Positions 36,669-48,178 of a DNA stretch of 64,000 nt are shown piece by piece. Each line of letters opens with the position of its first letter. The first letter of the stretch is position 1. The notes beneath the pieces were generated by a model. It was not told the DNA's origin. It made no database searches and worked only from the letters and a program-made list of their open reading frames with translations. The position numbers were made by a program, and so were the translations under genes. The stretch is from Certhia americana (lineage: Eukaryota > Chordata > Aves > Passeriformes > Certhiidae): positions 311,830-375,829 of the forward strand of contig JAGMWU010000029.1 of NCBI GenBank assembly GCA_018697195.1, given 5' to 3'.

Positions 36669-37359
36669 TGTCTTGGCTTGCAGTGCAAGCTGTAACCAGA
36701 AGTATGTATTCTATCACCACTTGTTGAAACTGGGATAGGGTAACCCTCTGTTAATGGCACAGCTGTTAAAAAACCAGGTGGGACTGTTTCCTTTATCTCT
36801 TCCATGACCCATCCTCCACAGGGAGAGATCTTCTGCTAATGGGCTATTGAGTCTCACTGCATGACTGATAAAAATTCAACATCCCACTGGGAAATGTTCC
36901 ACCCAGGGGGAGGAGCCAAGTATTCCTACCTGGATAAAAATCTGGGAGTTGGAACACCAAGCAGCTTTTTCCACTGGTTTCTCAGAGGAAGACCACTCCT
37001 ATCTATCACCACCGGACCTTCAGAGGAAAACTACATCTTTCTACAGGATCATTGCTTCAACAGAGCCACATCTGCCACTCCAGGAGGACTGCAGCCATCA
37101 TTTAATGGCACTGCCACCAACACCCTCACCCACAGGGGGTCAGGTTGTATCCTGACTCTGTCAGTGGGTTTGGTTTTTTGTATTACTGCATTTTTATTTT
37201 AGTTCTCCTAATAAAGAACTGTTATTCCTATTTTGCATATCTTTGCCTGAGAACCCCTTCATTTCAAAATTATAATAATTGTGAGGGAGGGGGTTTACAT
37301 TCTCCATTCCAATGGAGGCTCCTGCCTTCCTTAGCAGACACCTGGCATTTAAACCAGCA
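36669..37359 (-). mobile_element. Solo LTR, LTR5-like, full length
   Basis: The + strand starts TGTCTTGGCTTGCAGTGCAA and ends ...GGCATTTAAACCAGCA. On the - strand it therefore begins TGCTGGTTTAAATGCC and ends CCAAGACA. The sequence corresponds to a ~650-700-bp songbird solo LTR that I recognise from memory as TguLTR5-like. Shortened or diverged relatives lie at 19008 and 45167. It interrupts a CR1. A clean target-site duplication is not evident, so the right boundary may be a few bases off. The 113-codon frame inside it (36861-37202) is LTR noise. Confidence 0.82.
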
Positions 37360-37453
37360 CGCAGACTCTTGTCCAAAGTCTCTCTCCATCTTTCCTGTCT
37401 CCTTGGCATGCCACAGTTTAGTCACCTTGAAGCTTTTCTTCTCCAGGCTGAAC

Positions 37454-37896
37454 TGATGCCTTTTTGGGACCACCTAAAAACAGAGGCCAGACAAAAGTAA
37501 GAGAATAAAAAGCGGTGGTATTTATTGAAGGGCCTTCAGGTACATTCAGGGCACACAGGGGCTGCACCCAGGGGCTACACCCAAATGGATAATGGGATTT
37601 TCATGCTTTTGTAAGTTTGGTCCATTTGCATATTGGGGGTTAATCTTCCAATTACAGCTTCAGGTAATGAAGTCATTTACCCCAAGTTTGCTGCCCCCCA
37701 ATTCACTTTTGTTTACATTTCTCAGGCCCTGAGACAGTGAGGTGTCCTTGATTGCCAGGCCTGGAGAGGAATTGTTGTGTCTGACCAAAATGGGAAAGCA
37801 GCAGCTCACACTGTGTATGGAGTTTAGAGTTACACACTAAAGAATTGCAGGATTACAAATATATGGGAAATATAAAAGCTAAAATCCTAAGGATCA
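37454..37896 (-). mobile_element. Solo ERV LTR, family copy C
   Basis: Third copy of the element at 3900 and 12087, with termini TGATGCC and GGATCA (one base lost from GGCATCA). A perfect 4-bp duplication GAAC flanks it (37450-37453 and 37897-37900). Removing one GAAC and the LTR restores a continuous CR1, so insertion site and duplication length are known. No internal viral genes remain. Confidence 0.9.
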
Positions 37897-38060
37897 GAAC
37901 AATCCCCATTTTCCCAGCCTTTTCCCCCAGCAGAGCTGCTCCATCCCTCTGACCATCCTGGTGCCTCCCCTGGACTCTCTCCAGCAGCTCCAGGGCAGCT
38001 CTGCAGAAGGGCTCTCACCTGAGCAGGGCACAGGGGCAGAATCCCCTCTCTGACTTTGTG

Positions 38061-39747
38061 GAGAAGTTTCCTGATATTCCATCACTTTCTGGATATCCAA
38101 ACTTCCTGCTGTCATTAAAGCCTTACCCCAGGACAGTGATTTGGTTCCATGTGGCTTCAGGACAAAGGTTTGTCACAGCTGACCTGGATGAATCTTGCCA
38201 CCTCATTAAACAGCAGCAGCCAATAAATCCTTTTTTAAATAGTCTCTTGAATTTTTAAATCTTGGCATGGCTAATGCCCTGGCTGGGGATGTATGGAAAT
38301 GGATATTTCAAAACTGGACCCTATCTTTAAACAGGGTGATTTGGATAAATGATTTCACTTTTTATCCACCTTTTAATTAAAAGCACTGTGGCGTGGGCTG
38401 TGTGCTCCAACACCTTCCTTTAATAAAAGGCATTAGGTACCATTAACTTCCAGGGGTTTACTCCAGATTAACTCTCTCCTTTCTGGGAGCTCAGCTCTTT
38501 GCCATGTGAAAACAGCAGCTTTTTTTGCCTTTTCCCCCTCTCTGTCTTGCATCAGTATGCACTGCAAACCCGGGGGCTTCTCCATCCTGAGCGGAGATAA
38601 TGAGCCCAATATTAATTCCACTCCAGCTGCTCCAGGCATGTAAATGAAGCTTTCATGTGTCCAGCCAAGCAGCTCTGAGCCTCACCCGAGCAGCAGGAGC
38701 AGGCAGGGAGGTGAGGGGGAAAGGAGAAGCGAGGCTGCAACCAACTGGAATTCCGATGTCCAGAATTACAATTTCCTACCTGAATCAATGCCACTGTTAT
38801 CTGCATAATTAATTATTGTTGGGCCACCTCTCTTTTCCCACCTGCTGGGATTGGCCATCATTGACGTTTTAACACCAAGACAGACCCATGAAGTCCCTCC
38901 CAAATTTTTAACCATGTTGGCTTCAGTCTTCTGAAGCTGTGTTCACATTGTGCACAGGCTAATTAGTTCTGTCTCTCAGCAAACCTAATTAATCCAGACC
39001 AACTCCTGAGCTGGTGTGACCCTGTGAGTCCTGGCAGGAACCAGTTCATGGCTGATGTGAGGCTGATGTGACCCAAGTGTCTCTTGCTGGTGTTTTTACA
39101 GCCATGCCCTAAGAAATCTTGTGCTCTGGGAGCTGTGTGGGACGGGAGGAAAATATTGATTCTGCGTATGGCCTCTTGCAATCCATTTCTGTTTTATCAA
39201 CATGCAGAGGCTTCACAGAGCTCTAGAAAGGAAATAATTGGTTTTTAGATCAGGTTTTGTGTGTGTGTTGGTGCAGTAAGGAATTGTCTGTGGTTACAAC
39301 AGCAGGAGGATGGATAACTCTGCTCTGCTATGGGAAGCAAACCCCACTCCTCACATCCCTGCCATTCCCACTACTCCAACACCCAGTGCCACCCTCCTGG
39401 TGCTGCACCTTATTGGGATGGGCTGGGAATGGCTTCAGTTTAACCAGAGGGTGAAGGAAAGCAGAGTTTAATTTGCTGAGTGGGGGCCCAAATGAAAGAA
39501 ATGTGCAGGACCTGCTGGCAAACACCTGATCTCTGTGAGCTCAAGGAGTCCCTGATTACAGGTTTGGGGTCTCCAAATAGAGCCTGAGAGCCTGAGAGGT
39601 CCAGGGTAGCATCTAAATCAAAGTCTGTGTTGGTACAATCCCAAGGAGCTAAACACTGACAGGTTTTTATCAGGATCTTCTCAAATAAAAGCAGGTTTGA
39701 AATCCATAAATCCCTGTTCCACAGAGTTAAGGCAGAAATAAGCAAGG
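38061..39747. other. Gene-free stretch, nothing recognised
   Basis: No gene, RNA gene or clear repeat can be supported. Confidence 0.5.
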
Positions 39748-39903
39748 AATCCAGAGCAGCTGTGGCTGCCCCATCCCTGGAATTGTCCAAGGCCAGGTTG
39801 GAGCAAACTGGGACAGTGGGAGGTGTCCATGCCCACGGCAGGAGTGGCACTGGATGGAATTTCAGGTCTTGTCCAATCCAAACCATTCCAGGATTCCATG
39901 ATT
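39748..39903 (+). mobile_element. CR1 LINE 3' end
   Basis: Sense CR1: CCAGAGCAGCTGTGGCTGCC, CCATCCCTGGAATTGTCCAA, GGCCAGGTTGGAGCAAACTG, GGACAGTGGGAGGTGTCC, and ATCCAAACCATTCCAGGATT with the ATTCCATGATTT tail. Confidence 0.9.
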
Positions 39904-41699
39904 TGTCCTAATCTTTGATGATGCTGGAATCCAGGTGCCCATTTTCTACAGATCTCTCTTACTCAATTATTGGGGTGATGGAGATGTTCAATGAACTCCC
40001 TCACGGATCCTTTATTGGAAGAGTTGTGTGGAGGGATGCAAGGAATCACCTCAGAGTTTTGGGGGATTGATCTGGGATTGCATTGAAAGGCCAAAAGAGA
40101 TTCTTTATCATTATTGTAAGAAAATAAAAGAGCTGAAGCTAATTTTGCCAAATAGTTGTGGGACAATTAGGAGATAATATGGAGGAAAAACTGAGTCCCT
40201 GAAAAAAATTTTTGGGAGAGTCCAAAGTAGGTCCTGAGGAGCTGTTTCAGTGTGTGCCAAGATGATGGAGATAAAGAGATGGTTCTACATTTGATTTTAT
40301 GAAAAACCCATCAAACACACTGCAGGCACATCCAACCTCTTGTGTAAATAAATGTGGTAACAGGAAATATTTCCTTTTTACAGGCTCTGGAGCACTTGTA
40401 ATTACACTTAAATAATAAACTAAAGCAGCCTTCTCAATGGAATAAATAGAATTTTTTATAAGCATGAGAAAACATTATTTACTGACTGGATTATTTTCAC
40501 TGTCAAAGAGCTTTTTCCTGGATTTTTTTCTGCAGTGGTTCTGGATTTAGTTCCACATGAGAAGACCCAGGTAAGAAATTTCTCACTATGATTCTGTGTT
40601 TGCTTTGATTGAATTTAAGGATTTCACTGATAAACCAGCATTTCTAGGGACCAGATCTAGATCCTCTTGCTGGGGAACATTTCCCAAGGTTCCTTCCCTT
40701 CACAGTTGTGGTTCCCACCCTGCACAACCCAAACCCAGCCGTGACAAGGGAAAATGGTTCCAGGAGGAGGCAAGGTGAGAACAGACAGGGGAGGGGATTT
40801 GTCAGAACACAGCCAGAAATAGAATCTGAATTTCCAGGTTCATCCCATGCTGTCTGCTGAGGGATTTTATTTTTCACTGTGTGTTTTCCCATCCATTATT
40901 TCCTGATCATTTTTTTCCCATATTAGTGTAGGCCAGCATTTTTGGGGTGTTCATAATCATAACTGAGTATCCAATATTTATGGATAATTTCCTACAGTGG
41001 ATCCTTGCTTTTTTTTCCCCTTCAAGACCTTTCTTGCTGAGAATAATATTGGCTCATTCTCATTCCATGGCAGAATTTAATCCCAAATGATGAGCTGGAC
41101 AAAAATCTGCTAGTCCTGTAATCTACTGTCCTTGGAGAGCCCATACTTGTATAGAATGGAGGAAGTCTGCGGATAAATAAGAAAATGTTTTCATTTATCA
41201 AGTTAGAATTATAAATAGGTGCTGCCTGGTATATTTTCCAATGGCCTGACAAGGTTTTTACATGCTAAAATTCCCTTTACATGTTTTATGCACACCATCG
41301 AAAGGGCCTCAGTCAAGATAAACCCTCACAACTTATCCAGGTCTTATAAAGCAGAAACCAGGATTTTAAAAAATGACTGAAAATGAGTAATTGGCCTCTT
41401 GAGTATAAATACAGTCTGTTTCTAAAAGACATTTGCTTGTGTTAAAATCAACCTTTGTCCTCAGCTAAAAAATAGATATTTTTGTGGCACTAAAGAAGTA
41501 ATTGCCAGAGTTGTTTGTGTCACAATAATTTATTAATCTGGAAAGATGAAGACACTGCCCAGAGGTCATGGCTGACCCGGTAATGAGACCATCAAGCATC
41601 CCCATAAATAATTAACCCAAGACACATTACTGGGGAACTTTTATCAGCTCCCCTTCCTCGGGCATTTCCAAGTCCTTCATTATCTGCACCATTTGTATG
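39904..41699. other. Gene-free stretch, nothing recognised
   Basis: AT-leaning sequence with no supportable gene or repeat. Confidence 0.5.
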
Positions 41700-41875
41700 A
41701 TGGGAGATTCCCAAAGGCAGAGCTGCACCTGAACCCTCNNNNNNNNNNCTGAACCCTCCATGGGAATGTTTGGGAATGATTCCCAAAGGCAGAGCAGCAC
41801 CTGAACGCTCATGGGAATGTTTGGGGCTGATTCCCAACACTCTGCACCTGAACCCTCCATGGGAATGTCTGTGGT
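41700..41875. repeat. ~50-bp minisatellite with assembly gap
   Basis: Units run GATTCCCAAAGGCAGAGC..GCACCTGAACCCTCCATGGGAATGTTTGGG, about 50 bp each. Parts of four units are visible, and ten N (41739-41748) fall inside the second, at identical GAACCCTC junctions. The array is probably collapsed and its true copy number unknown. Confidence 0.9.
41739..41748. other. Assembly gap (10 N)
   Basis: Ten unknown bases inside the minisatellite. The real gap may hold additional repeat units. Confidence 0.98.
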
Positions 41876-44800
41876 TGGAGCATCCAGTTCCTGACCCAGG
41901 CAGGGTTAGTAACCTAGGGCAGTATCCTCCTGACTCCCAAATATTTCAAAAAATGAAGTCCCACAGCCTCTTTGGTTGAGCTCTGTCACAATAAAAAGCT
42001 TTTATTTCAGTTTTAAAACCATTTCCATGTTTCAGTGTTTGCCTATCACCTCCTGCCCTGGCTCTGGGCAGCTCAAGAGGTCTGGCTTAGAAATCTCTGT
42101 TGCCTCCAAGCAGTTGCTTGGATGAGATTTCCCTGATCCTTCTCTTCCTGAGGCTAAATTATCCCACCTCTCCTAGCCTGATGTGCTTCTGATTTGATCT
42201 CATTCTCTATCCACATTTCTAGTTTAAAGCAGAGAGGAAAAATTAAAATTAACCTTGTCTGTAGCTAAAACTTGAACAAGGATGGACTTCTTTTTGCCTC
42301 GCCACCTCTCCGTGGGAATTCAGAGCTCTTGGGAAGAGATCTGTGAAACCCTCAGCAGAGGATAGGAATAGGGAATTGCGTATCCTGGCAATGGGGAAGG
42401 TTTGGGATGTGTGGAAAAGGAATGATTTGGGCTTTCAGAGCCCTGCTGAAGTTGTTGTGTGACCCCTCAGAGTCAGTGCCTCCTGTTAGCAAAGATGATG
42501 ATCACCGTGTTTACCTGAAAGGCATAATTTATCTGAAGTTAATTGAGTAATTCTGTATTTAATCTGTTATAACACAGAATTCGATTGACTTCCTGAACCA
42601 ATCAATTTTTCTCTCTCTCAGATTGTTTTGGGTCCTGGCTGGTGGTTTTTAAGCATTGTCCAAACCCAGTTGAGCTTCACCTGCAGCGGATCCAGCAGCT
42701 GCCTGCATTCCCCCTGGGAGAGGAGAGATGTACAATTCCTAAGGGATTTGTCAGTCTATCCTGTGCCATCACTGGGATTAAAAAAACATGTTGGAAAAGT
42801 CCAGGAAATACCTTTTCACTCCCACTAAATGCACCTAGTGCCTAAACAATTGCAATTGATTTTGTCTGCTCTGGCAAACGTGAATTATCCTGTAATCATC
42901 CCAGCTCCCAGCACAGCCGGAGTTCCATGCCTTGGGTTCCCAAGTGGGAAAATGCTGACATTGTCAAACAAACAAGAGAAGTTGGAGGCTAAGGAAAGGT
43001 GGGGTTCTCCCTGCTTGGCAGGAAGTGCAGCCATTTCAATTAATTGTTGCCCTTAGAGCTTATTTAGCACCCTGCAAGCTCAAAATTAAATAAATTACTT
43101 TTATTTTTGCTTTTGCTTGTGATTTCTGTTAAATGGCTGCTTCAGGGGTCAGCAGTGCCAGGCCCTCAGACTGTGGTATTGGTTGATTTTATCCAAAACG
43201 GGCACACGCAGCAGAATCCTGAAGGGGCAGAAATTTTCTGCTCAAATCCATTTCTGTACGAGCCAGGTTGGGTGGCTGAGTGCGAGCTGAGTCCTGGAGA
43301 TGCAATTATACAGCAAATAATCCAGTTTGGGATAACAGGGATTTCCTCCATGGAGAGGACAGGGATAGGCATCACTGGGACTCCCTTTCCTGGATAAGGT
43401 GGTATATTTTTTAAATGTCTTTTTCCCAATTTTCCTGTTCTCTTATATTTTTATATGGCTTGGATTTCCTTTATTTGGTCATTTAACAGCTACTTTAGGT
43501 AATTTCCCTTTCTTTAGTCTTCTGTTCTACAATGTTTCTCTCTGCAGACCCTTTTTATATTTAATCCTAAAAGAGACATATGAAATATAATGGCCTGTAA
43601 CTGCATTGTCCAATCTATTTATACTGCCAGAAACACAAGGCTCGTTTCTGGAAGGGGGATGAACCCTCACTTGATATGGAGAGGGATCAGGAATAGGATC
43701 TGGAGCGAAAATCTTAACCTGGGAGTGTTTCACCTAAGCTGAAAAGGAGCTGCTCTGAGCATCTCCCCCATCCAACTGGATATTGGACATCCATATCATC
43801 CATCAACAATGTTCCATTGTTATTTTCAAGGGCAATCCTTCTCTTACAAGAGGTTCCTTGGGTAACTCTGAGGAAGCAAAGCCTCCTAGTGAGGAGCTGA
43901 ATGCCCTTGATGTCAGTGGGTGTGAGGGATGCTCAGCCTCTGGAAATGGAGTTCAAAAGAAGGCTTTAACCTGGCTGGGAAGAGCTGGGATAATGAGAAG
44001 TGGCAGGGCAGGATTTCCTGGTGGTGCTCTTGGTGTTTTGTTCATGTGTCTGATCTCATGTGCAAACCTTCTCGGCTTCTCTCCTGTGGAGTTGATGGTC
44101 AGTCCAAGGGCTTTCAGGAGGTCTCTGCTCTCTTGGCCATCTGGGTCCTGAATTGAGGGAAACTGGCAGATTCCTGTGAGCAGCAGCATAAGGGGTAGGG
44201 TGACAAGTGGGGAAATTTAAGAAAGTCTTTCTGAGTTCCTGAACAAATGGAAACCACAGGAAAGCTTCACATGTATGGTATTCCAGGCTGTGCAGAGAAA
44301 ATCATTCTATCACACAGGATTCTTCACTCTATTTTTCACAGACATATACAGTCAAAGCCCAGAGAAGTTCATTGGTTCAATGTTTGTTGGTCCCGAGTTG
44401 CACAGATCTTAGTATTTGGTTTCCTATTGGCTATCAATCCCTCTGCCTTTGATGGTAATTATGTCCTCATTCTTTGTTCTCTTATTGATCTTTTCCCAGA
44501 CCAGCTGTCTCTGACCCACCAGGAAGGATGCTGGGACACTGATGTTTGTGAATGGTCCCTTATCCCTTGTGCATCCTCCTTGTGCAGCTCCCAGTCCACT
44601 GAGATGTGAAGCTCCTCAGGCCTTTCCCAGGGAACAGAGCCTCTTGAAAAGAAACTTCCATTGCCTTCCCCCTGGGTGAAGACAGACAAAACCCCTGATA
44701 AAGTTTGTTAAAAAAATTTAGAAGTTGTCTCATTCCCAGCAGCTGGGCTACAAGAGAGGTGAGCCGTGGGTGGAATGTGAAAAGGCACAGTTTCAGCTCA

Positions 44801-44934
44801 GCAGATTTGTTGTGACACCCTGGGCACATCAATCCTTTGAAGTTTCAGTTCCTTGTCTGTCACATGGGACAGTCCTGTTGCCTCTGCATCCCTTTAGCTA
44901 CCAAATTCTCTGTGTCTCTGACAGGCGGAGAAAC
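41876..44934. other. Gene-free stretch, nothing recognised
   Basis: Several frames of 60-122 codons, none with a recognisable domain. Some of 43900-44700 looks as if it could be old retroviral sequence, but I cannot identify it. Confidence 0.45.
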
Positions 44935-44949
44935 GGCTCTGCTGACAGG

Positions 44950-45166
44950 ACATCCTGCATTCAGAGCAAACAAAGCACATCCTGCATCCAGAACAAAACA
45001 CTGACAGGGCATACCATAGCACATCCAGAATGAGCACAGCATGTCCTGCATCCAGAATGAGCACAGCATGTCCTGCATTCAGATCAAAACACTGACTGGG
45101 CATGAGCACAGCATGGCCTGTATCCAAAATGAACATGGCAGGTCCTGCATCCAGAACAAAACACTG
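44950..45166. repeat. Minisatellite, ~27-bp core units
   Basis: Repeated core ATGAGCACAGCATGTCCTGC plus ATCCAGA, alternating with an extension ACAAAACACTGACAGGGC. About seven diverged cores are present. The open frames on both strands simply translate the repeat. The array is cut at its right end by the LTR at 45167. Confidence 0.88.
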
Positions 45167-45713
45167 TGTCTTAAGTTACGATGTAAGATGCATCCAAAAA
45201 TATGTTTCTTTTACCATCTATTAAAACCAGGTGGAGAAGTGTTCTTTCTTTACCTCTTCCATGACCCATCCTCCCTCCAGGGGGATCTCTTCTGCTAATG
45301 GGCCATGAAGTCTCACTGCATGACTGATAAAATTTCATCATCCCATTGTGAGATGCTCCACCCAGGTGGAAGAACCAAGCATTCCTACCGGGATATAATC
45401 TGAGATTTGGAATGTCACAAGCAGCCTTGTCCACTGGATTGCCAGAGGACAAGAGCTCCATAACCACCACTGGAACTTCAGAGAAAGCTCAAACCCTTCT
45501 ACAGGATCACTGCTTCAACAGAACCACATCTATCACTTCAAGAGAACTGTAGCAGCCATTTAATTGGACTGCTACCAACAGTCCAACCAACAGGCTGTCA
45601 GGTTGTATTCTGACTCTGTCAGTGCTTCTGTATTATTACATTTATTTTAATCTTCCTATAAAATTGTATTTCTGACTTGGCATCTCCCACTGGTTTGCTT
45701 TCAAACTACTACA
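45167..45713 (-). mobile_element. Solo LTR, LTR5-like relative, inserted in minisatellite
   Basis: The + strand runs from TGTCTTAAGTTACGATGTAA to TTTCAAACTACTACA, so on the - strand it begins TGTAGTAGTTTGAAAGC. Central sequence (CATGACCCATCC, GGTTGTATTCTGACTCTGTC) matches the LTR at 36669, while the - strand 5' portion differs, indicating a related subfamily. The flanking 5-bp repeat is CACTG/CACTA (45162-45166 and 45714-45718). The sequence after it (ACAGGGCA) continues the minisatellite extension unit, which confirms the insertion point. Confidence 0.87.
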
Positions 45714-46473
45714 CACTAACAGGGCAGGAACACACCCAGGAATCCAGAGGGGTTTGCTGCCCTCGAGTTTTAATACACCAGCCCAAGGCAGTGGTCATGA
45801 ATTGTTGACAATTAAACACTTAGCACATGAAGAGTTGGAGATAAGAACTTGGATGTGAGCACTTTCATCAATAATTCACAGGACATTAGAGCCTCAATGT
45901 CAGAAATTGTACCAAACATGCCCTGACGGGGTATTAATGAAACTGCTCCAGACATTATACCCATTACATGCAAATTGTTAATTTATTCATCATTTACCAG
46001 TGGTGGGGAGAGGGGGGGAAGAAAAACCCGAAGTGTGAGTTCTGCAGCCCTTGGAACAAAGCTGCACAGGGGCTGTGCTGGCAGCAGCTGATTCCTGAGC
46101 TGTGGATCTGTTTCATCCTTTGAGAATGAGGCCAAATTAAAAGGGAGCAAGTGAATGCAGACCAGATAAATTGACTCTAAGCAGGCCTTATCACCAAATC
46201 CTCCACTGGAGCTGAATGCTAACAGAGTGAGGCACTCCTGTAGTCAGGAAGATGGGGAAAAATATACTCTCATTGCCCTAAAAATTCACCCCGAGCTGGT
46301 GGTGTTTAGTCCTGGGATTTGGGGTTTTACCAGTGCCTGGTTCATGTGTCTCATACCAAGGGCAGTTTGATCTCTATGAGAGGGAAGATGTGGGCTGGTG
46401 TCTTTACAAACAATTTGATGGGTGTTAACCTCTTTGAAATGAGTCTTAATATCTCTGTTAACTTTGGGCAGCA
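45714..46473. other. Gene-free stretch, nothing recognised
   Basis: The first ~15 bases complete the interrupted minisatellite unit. Beyond that, no gene or repeat is recognised. Confidence 0.5.
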
Positions 46474-46816
46474 TGTTCATTATGGAGCCCAGAGAGCTTG
46501 GCTCTTGAAAGAGTCAAGGGTCTACATAAGCCTGAGTTTCTGAACTTTGGAGTTAAACAGTAGGGAGTTTGTGGAAAGTGGTTTGGAAGGAAGGTTGTAC
46601 CTTCCCAGTACCTCAGCCAGTGGGGAAAGGAAGAGGGCAACATGAGGCTGGGAGTTTAGGACAAAAGGGAAGCTGCACCCTCCAAAACCCCGAGAGAGAG
46701 AAAAACCTGCAGGCACTGTTCCCCCATGGACTCTCTCCTTTAATTTGAATAAAGCTGAAGGACTCCTCTGTCTCCTTTGTGGACATAAACCTTTGGCGAT
46801 TATGGACTTTCCTGAC
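46474..46816 (+). mobile_element. Possible solo ERV LTR, boundaries uncertain
   Basis: The right part looks like an LTR R-U5: CTTTAATTTGAATAAAGCTG, a C/T-rich stretch, then GGCGATTATGGACTTTCCTGACA. A start at TGTTCATTATGGAGCCC gives about 340 bp, but no target-site duplication is visible, so the left limit is a guess. No viral coding sequence is adjacent. Confidence 0.38.
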
Positions 46817-47227
46817 ACCTATAAAAATACTCATGAGGAGTTAAAAAGCATTGATAAAAGCACAAATATTCCCAAACCCTGCCCTGACTGTGTTGGCTGC
46901 TCTGTGAGCGGGGAAGAAAGATGGGGACATTTCCTGGGGACTTTCAGTGCGTTCCTGTCCCACTTGTCAGAAATGTGGGTGAAAACCACGATGGTTTCTA
47001 TCAGTTCAGCTCTCACCAGGGTGGCCCTGTCACCAGAGAGGTCAGTGGCACCCTCACAGGGTTGTGACAGCCCTTCAGAGGAGAAAGCCCCAGAAATGTG
47101 TGGTATTTTAGTGGTCAATAATTGTCTAGTGGGATTCTGGATGGATTTGGCTCATGCTGTCACTTAAGGATGAAAGAGTTGATCACTGGAGAAATTTAAT
47201 GTGTGTGTACTCGCCTCTCAGCCTGGT
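46817..47227. other. Gene-free stretch, nothing recognised
   Basis: A 140-codon + frame (46745-47167) starts inside the possible LTR and has no domain. It is not called as a gene. Confidence 0.5.
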
Positions 47228-47371
47228 ACCACAGAATTCCAGAGTGGTTTGGGTTGTAAAGATCTTAAGTCCTATCCAGTGCCACTCCTGCCATGGGCAG
47301 GGACACCTTCCACTGTCCCAGGGTGCTCCAAGCCCCATCCAGTGTTGTCCTCATCCCCAGGGATGTTTGGA
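47228..47371 (-). mobile_element. CR1 LINE 3' fragment
   Basis: Reverse CR1: CACAGAATTCCAGAGTGGTT, TGGGTTGTAAAGATCTTAAG, CCAGTGCCACTCCTGCCATG, GGCAGGGACACCTTCCACTG and TCCCAGGGTGCTCCAAGCCC. It is short and 5'-truncated. Confidence 0.88.
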
Positions 47372-47868
47372 ACAGACTGGGCAGGGGAGAAGTGACCTGA
47401 GAGGGTCCCAAAACATTTTTTTCCAGATCATCCCCTCCCCAGATCAGCCCTTTGCAAGTCTCCCTGGTTTTATACCTGGTAAGCAGAATTGAAAACTGAT
47501 TTTCAAGGCAGGATCTGCTGGGTCATTGAAAAATAATCTCATTTAGGGAGAGAAAAGAGTTGGATGACCTGAGAGGGAACAGGAAGAAGAACTTGGCCAG
47601 AGAGCAGCAGCTCAGGAATTTCCAGAAGCTGCTCCACCACTGATTCTGTGAGGAAAAGTTACTCAGGGTTGTAAACCCCCAGTAAATCCTTTTCCCCACA
47701 CAGGAAACACAAATGTGTTCTTCTCTCCCTTACAGGCAGCTTGGGAGGGCTGCTGATGCTGGTACCTCTGGCAAAGCTGGTAGAACAGGGAAATATCAAT
47801 TATTGTTAATTGTAAAGTATTTTTGCATGGAAAAAAATGGGTAGGATGAAAATTCCAAGCATTTTTTA
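47372..47868. other. Gene-free stretch, nothing recognised
   Basis: No supportable feature. Confidence 0.5.
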
Positions 47869-48178
47869 TACTATGTGTATCTATGTGTATATATTTATAT
47901 ATATCCATGCATAAGTAAAACATTATTATTATAGAATATGTATTTTTATAATATATATAAATATACATATCTATATATAATAAATATATAAATCTATAAC
48001 TAGATACATTTATAAATATATAACAGATGAATATATAATATGACATATAGAACATAATATATAAAAATACAATTATAAAAAATAGATATAATATTTGTGC
48101 ATATATAATATTTGTGAAAATATATATATAAATAAATGAATAAATAATGTGCATAAATAAATAAATATGCACGCACAT
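47869..48178. repeat. AT-rich low-complexity block
   Basis: About 300 bp are almost entirely A and T, built of TATATA, AATAAATA and related units with very few G or C. The 171-codon - strand frame across it (47663-48178) is rich in Ile, Tyr and Phe because of composition and is not a gene. Confidence 0.9.

Larger units (their letters stand above)
36437..38060 (-). mobile_element. CR1 LINE interrupted by two solo LTRs
   Basis: Three blocks make one reverse-oriented CR1. 36437-36668 holds the 3' portion (GATTGGGTTGGAAGGGACAG, CCTGGCCTTGGACAATTCCA, AGCCATTCCCTATGTCC). 37360-37453 continues the CR1 order (CTTGTCCAAAGTCTCTCTCC, then CTTTTCTTCTCCAGGCTGAA). 37897-38060 continues further (GAACAATCCCCATTTTCCCA, CATCCCTCTGACCATCCTGG, CCTGGACTCTCTCCAGCAGC). 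The gaps are filled exactly by LTRs at 36669-37359 and 37454-37896. About 490 bp of CR1 survive. Confidence 0.88.

Noticed and set aside
47663..48178. 171-codon - strand frame
   Set aside because: Composition artefact of the AT-rich block.
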